Shown: positions 62,979 through 64,000 of the stretch, piece by piece
How the letters are laid out: each line of letters starts with the position of its first letter
Position numbering within the stretch: position 1 is the stretch's first letter
Assembly: GCF_007005445.1 (NCBI RefSeq)
Contig: NZ_CP041387.1
Location: forward strand, 2,746,001-2,810,000
DNA length: 64,000 nt
Direction of reading: 5' to 3'
Source: Rhodopseudomonas palustris
GTDB taxonomy: Bacteria > Pseudomonadota > Alphaproteobacteria > Rhizobiales > Xanthobacteraceae
Notes under the pieces: model-generated
What the model was told of the DNA's origin: nothing
The model's database searches: none
Seen by the model: the letters and a program-made list of their open reading frames with translations, nothing else
Program-made: the position numbers and the translations under genes

Positions 62979-63923
62979 TCAGCGCGGCAGGGCGGGAGCC
63001 GCCGGCACCGCAGGCGCGCCCGCTGCGGACGACGCCGCACCGTTTGCGGACGCCCGGCCTTCCGGGCCGCCGAAGAAGCGGAAGAAGTCCGAATCCGGCC
63101 GCAACAGGAACCGGGTATCATTGCTCTTCAGCGACTGCTCATAGGCGGTCATCGACCGATAGAACGCGAAGAAGTCGGGATCCTTCGAATAGGCGGTCGC
63201 GAACAGCCGGTTGCGCTCGGCGTCGCCGGAGCCCCGGATCTCTTCGGCCTGAGAGTTCGCCTCGGCGATGATCACGGTGACGTCGCGATCGGCCTTGGAG
63301 CGGATCTCCTGCGCCTTCTGACCGCCCTGGGCGCGGAACTCGGCGGCTTCACGCTGACGCTCGGTCTGCATCCGCTGATACACCGCCTGGCTGTTCTGGT
63401 CGGGCAGATCGGCGCGGCGAATCCGGACGTCGACCACCGAGATGCCGTAGTTCTCGGCCTCGCGGTCGAGCTGAGCCCTGATCCGGCCCATCAGCACCTC
63501 GCGCTCGTCGCGCACCACCTGGATGAAGGTGACCTCGCCGAGCACGCGGCGCAGCGCCGCGTTGAGCAGCGTGGTGAGCTGCAGATTGGCCGCCGGCACC
63601 GAACCGACCGACTGATAGAACCGCAGCGCGTTCTTGATCCGGTAGCGGGCGAAGGCATCGACCACCAGCCGCTTCTGGTCGGCGGCGATGACTTCCTGCG
63701 ACGGGTTCTCCAGATCCAGGATCCGCTTGTCGATGCTGATCACCGAGTCGATGAACGGCGCCTTGAAGTGCAGACCGGGGTCGGTGACGACGCGGACCGG
63801 CTCGCCGAGTCGGACCAGCAGCACCTGCTCGGTCTGGCGCACGGTGAACAGCGACGACCACACCACCACGATCGCGACCAGCGTCACGATCAGGGCGACA
63901 ATACCTGCGACGCCGGCCTTCAT
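62979..63923 (-). CDS. hflC: HflC membrane protease regulator
   Basis: A 314-residue SPFH/prohibitin-like protein. One N-terminal membrane helix (about residues 5-27) is followed by the SPFH domain (LVRLGEPVRVVTDPGLHFKAPFIDSV) and a long coiled coil (about 180-240). The C-terminus is Ala/Pro-rich. With HflK it forms a large periplasmic complex around the FtsH protease. Its ATG overlaps the hflK stop (ATGA). Confidence 0.95.
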   Translation of the reverse strand: MKAGVAGIVALIVTLVAIVVVWSSLFTVRQTEQVLLVRLGEPVRVVTDPGLHFKAPFIDSVISIDKRILDLENPSQEVIAADQKRLVVDAFARYRIKNALRFYQSVGSVPAANLQLTTLLNAALRRVLGEVTFIQVVRDEREVLMGRIRAQLDREAENYGISVVDVRIRRADLPDQNSQAVYQRMQTERQREAAEFRAQGGQKAQEIRSKADRDVTVIIAEANSQAEEIRGSGDAERNRLFATAYSKDPDFFAFYRSMTAYEQSLKSNDTRFLLRPDSDFFRFFGGPEGRASANGAASSAAGAPAVPAAPALPR

Positions 63924-64000
63924 CGGGTGCCTCCCGCCTGCGGCTGCTGCTGCGGCGTTGCAGAACGGCGCGGGCTGAGTTCGTTTAGCGGCAGATACGG
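63920..64000 (-). CDS. hflK: HflK, C-terminal end (partial, gene continues right of the window)
   Basis: The last 26 codons read PYLPLNELSPRRSATPQQQP followed by QAGGTR and a stop that overlaps the hflC start. The PYLPLNEL ending and Gln/Pro-rich tail are typical of HflK. The rest lies outside the window. Its gene order hflK-hflC is the usual one. Confidence 0.9.
   Translation of the reverse strand, partial: PYLPLNELSPRRSATPQQQPQAGGTR

Overview
The window looks like chromosomal DNA of a metabolically versatile, high-GC alphaproteobacterium of the Rhodopseudomonas/Bradyrhizobium group. This rests on codon use, the dense family of palindromic 'gtcattccggg...cccggaatgac' intergenic repeats, many acyl-CoA and TRAP/ABC uptake genes, and the rsmJ-degP-DUF2065-hflC-hflK block. 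Naming Rhodopseudomonas palustris is an inference from overall resemblance, not a search result.

Layout. (1) 1-2790: a more AT-rich mini-island with two tandem Fic-domain genes. It lies between an intact tRNA-Leu(UAA) gene and a 35-bp copy of part of that tRNA at the left edge. (2) 3.1-6.8 kb: an M20 amidohydrolase, an amidase and a crotonase. (3) 7.0-15.7 kb, minus strand: the valine/isobutyrate route (mmsA, isobutyryl-CoA dehydrogenase, 3-hydroxyisobutyryl-CoA hydrolase, mmsB) with a RHH/PIN toxin-antitoxin pair in its middle, an acyl-CoA synthetase downstream, and a TetR regulator and PaaI-like thioesterase upstream. (4) 15.8-25.1 kb: a crotonase, an MFS carrier, a carboxyltransferase/IclR/biotin-carrier trio without a biotin carboxylase, a TAXI-TRAP uptake system and an unknown gene. 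(5) 25.1-32.4 kb: CoA-thioester genes (DUF35 + Cys-less thiolase-like protein, CaiB/BaiF CoA-transferase, MaoC-like protein, AMP-ligase, thiolase).

(6) 32.6-42.4 kb: a sugar or sugar-acid module. An ABC importer and a DenD-like dehydrogenase diverge from an IlvD/Edd dehydratase and two SDR dehydrogenases. (7) 42.8-48.2 kb: a siderophore-uptake operon (Fiu-like receptor, PiuC hydroxylase, ExbB, ExbD, TonB) preceded by two iron-box-like sites. (8) 48.4-53.4 kb: a small conserved-looking protein and an MdtA/MdtC-like RND pump. (9) 53.4-55.3 kb: an AbrB/PIN pair, tRNA-Gln(CUG) and a HEPN/MNT pair. (10) 55.3-59.6 kb: a CoA-transferase next to a DctPQM TRAP importer. (11) 60-64 kb: rsmJ, a Do-type protease, DUF2065, hflC and the 3' end of hflK.

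The common theme is uptake of organic acids, amides, sugars and aromatic or acyl compounds and their breakdown through CoA thioesters. Toxin-antitoxin and Fic genes sit at tRNAs or inside operons. The most unusual items are the tRNA-bounded tandem-Fic unit, with one Shine-Dalgarno sequence placed in the loop of a perfect hairpin; the toxin-antitoxin pair translationally coupled into the valine operon; the Cys-less thiolase/DUF35 pair; the carboxyltransferase and biotin carrier lacking a carboxylase; and nested palindromic repeats.
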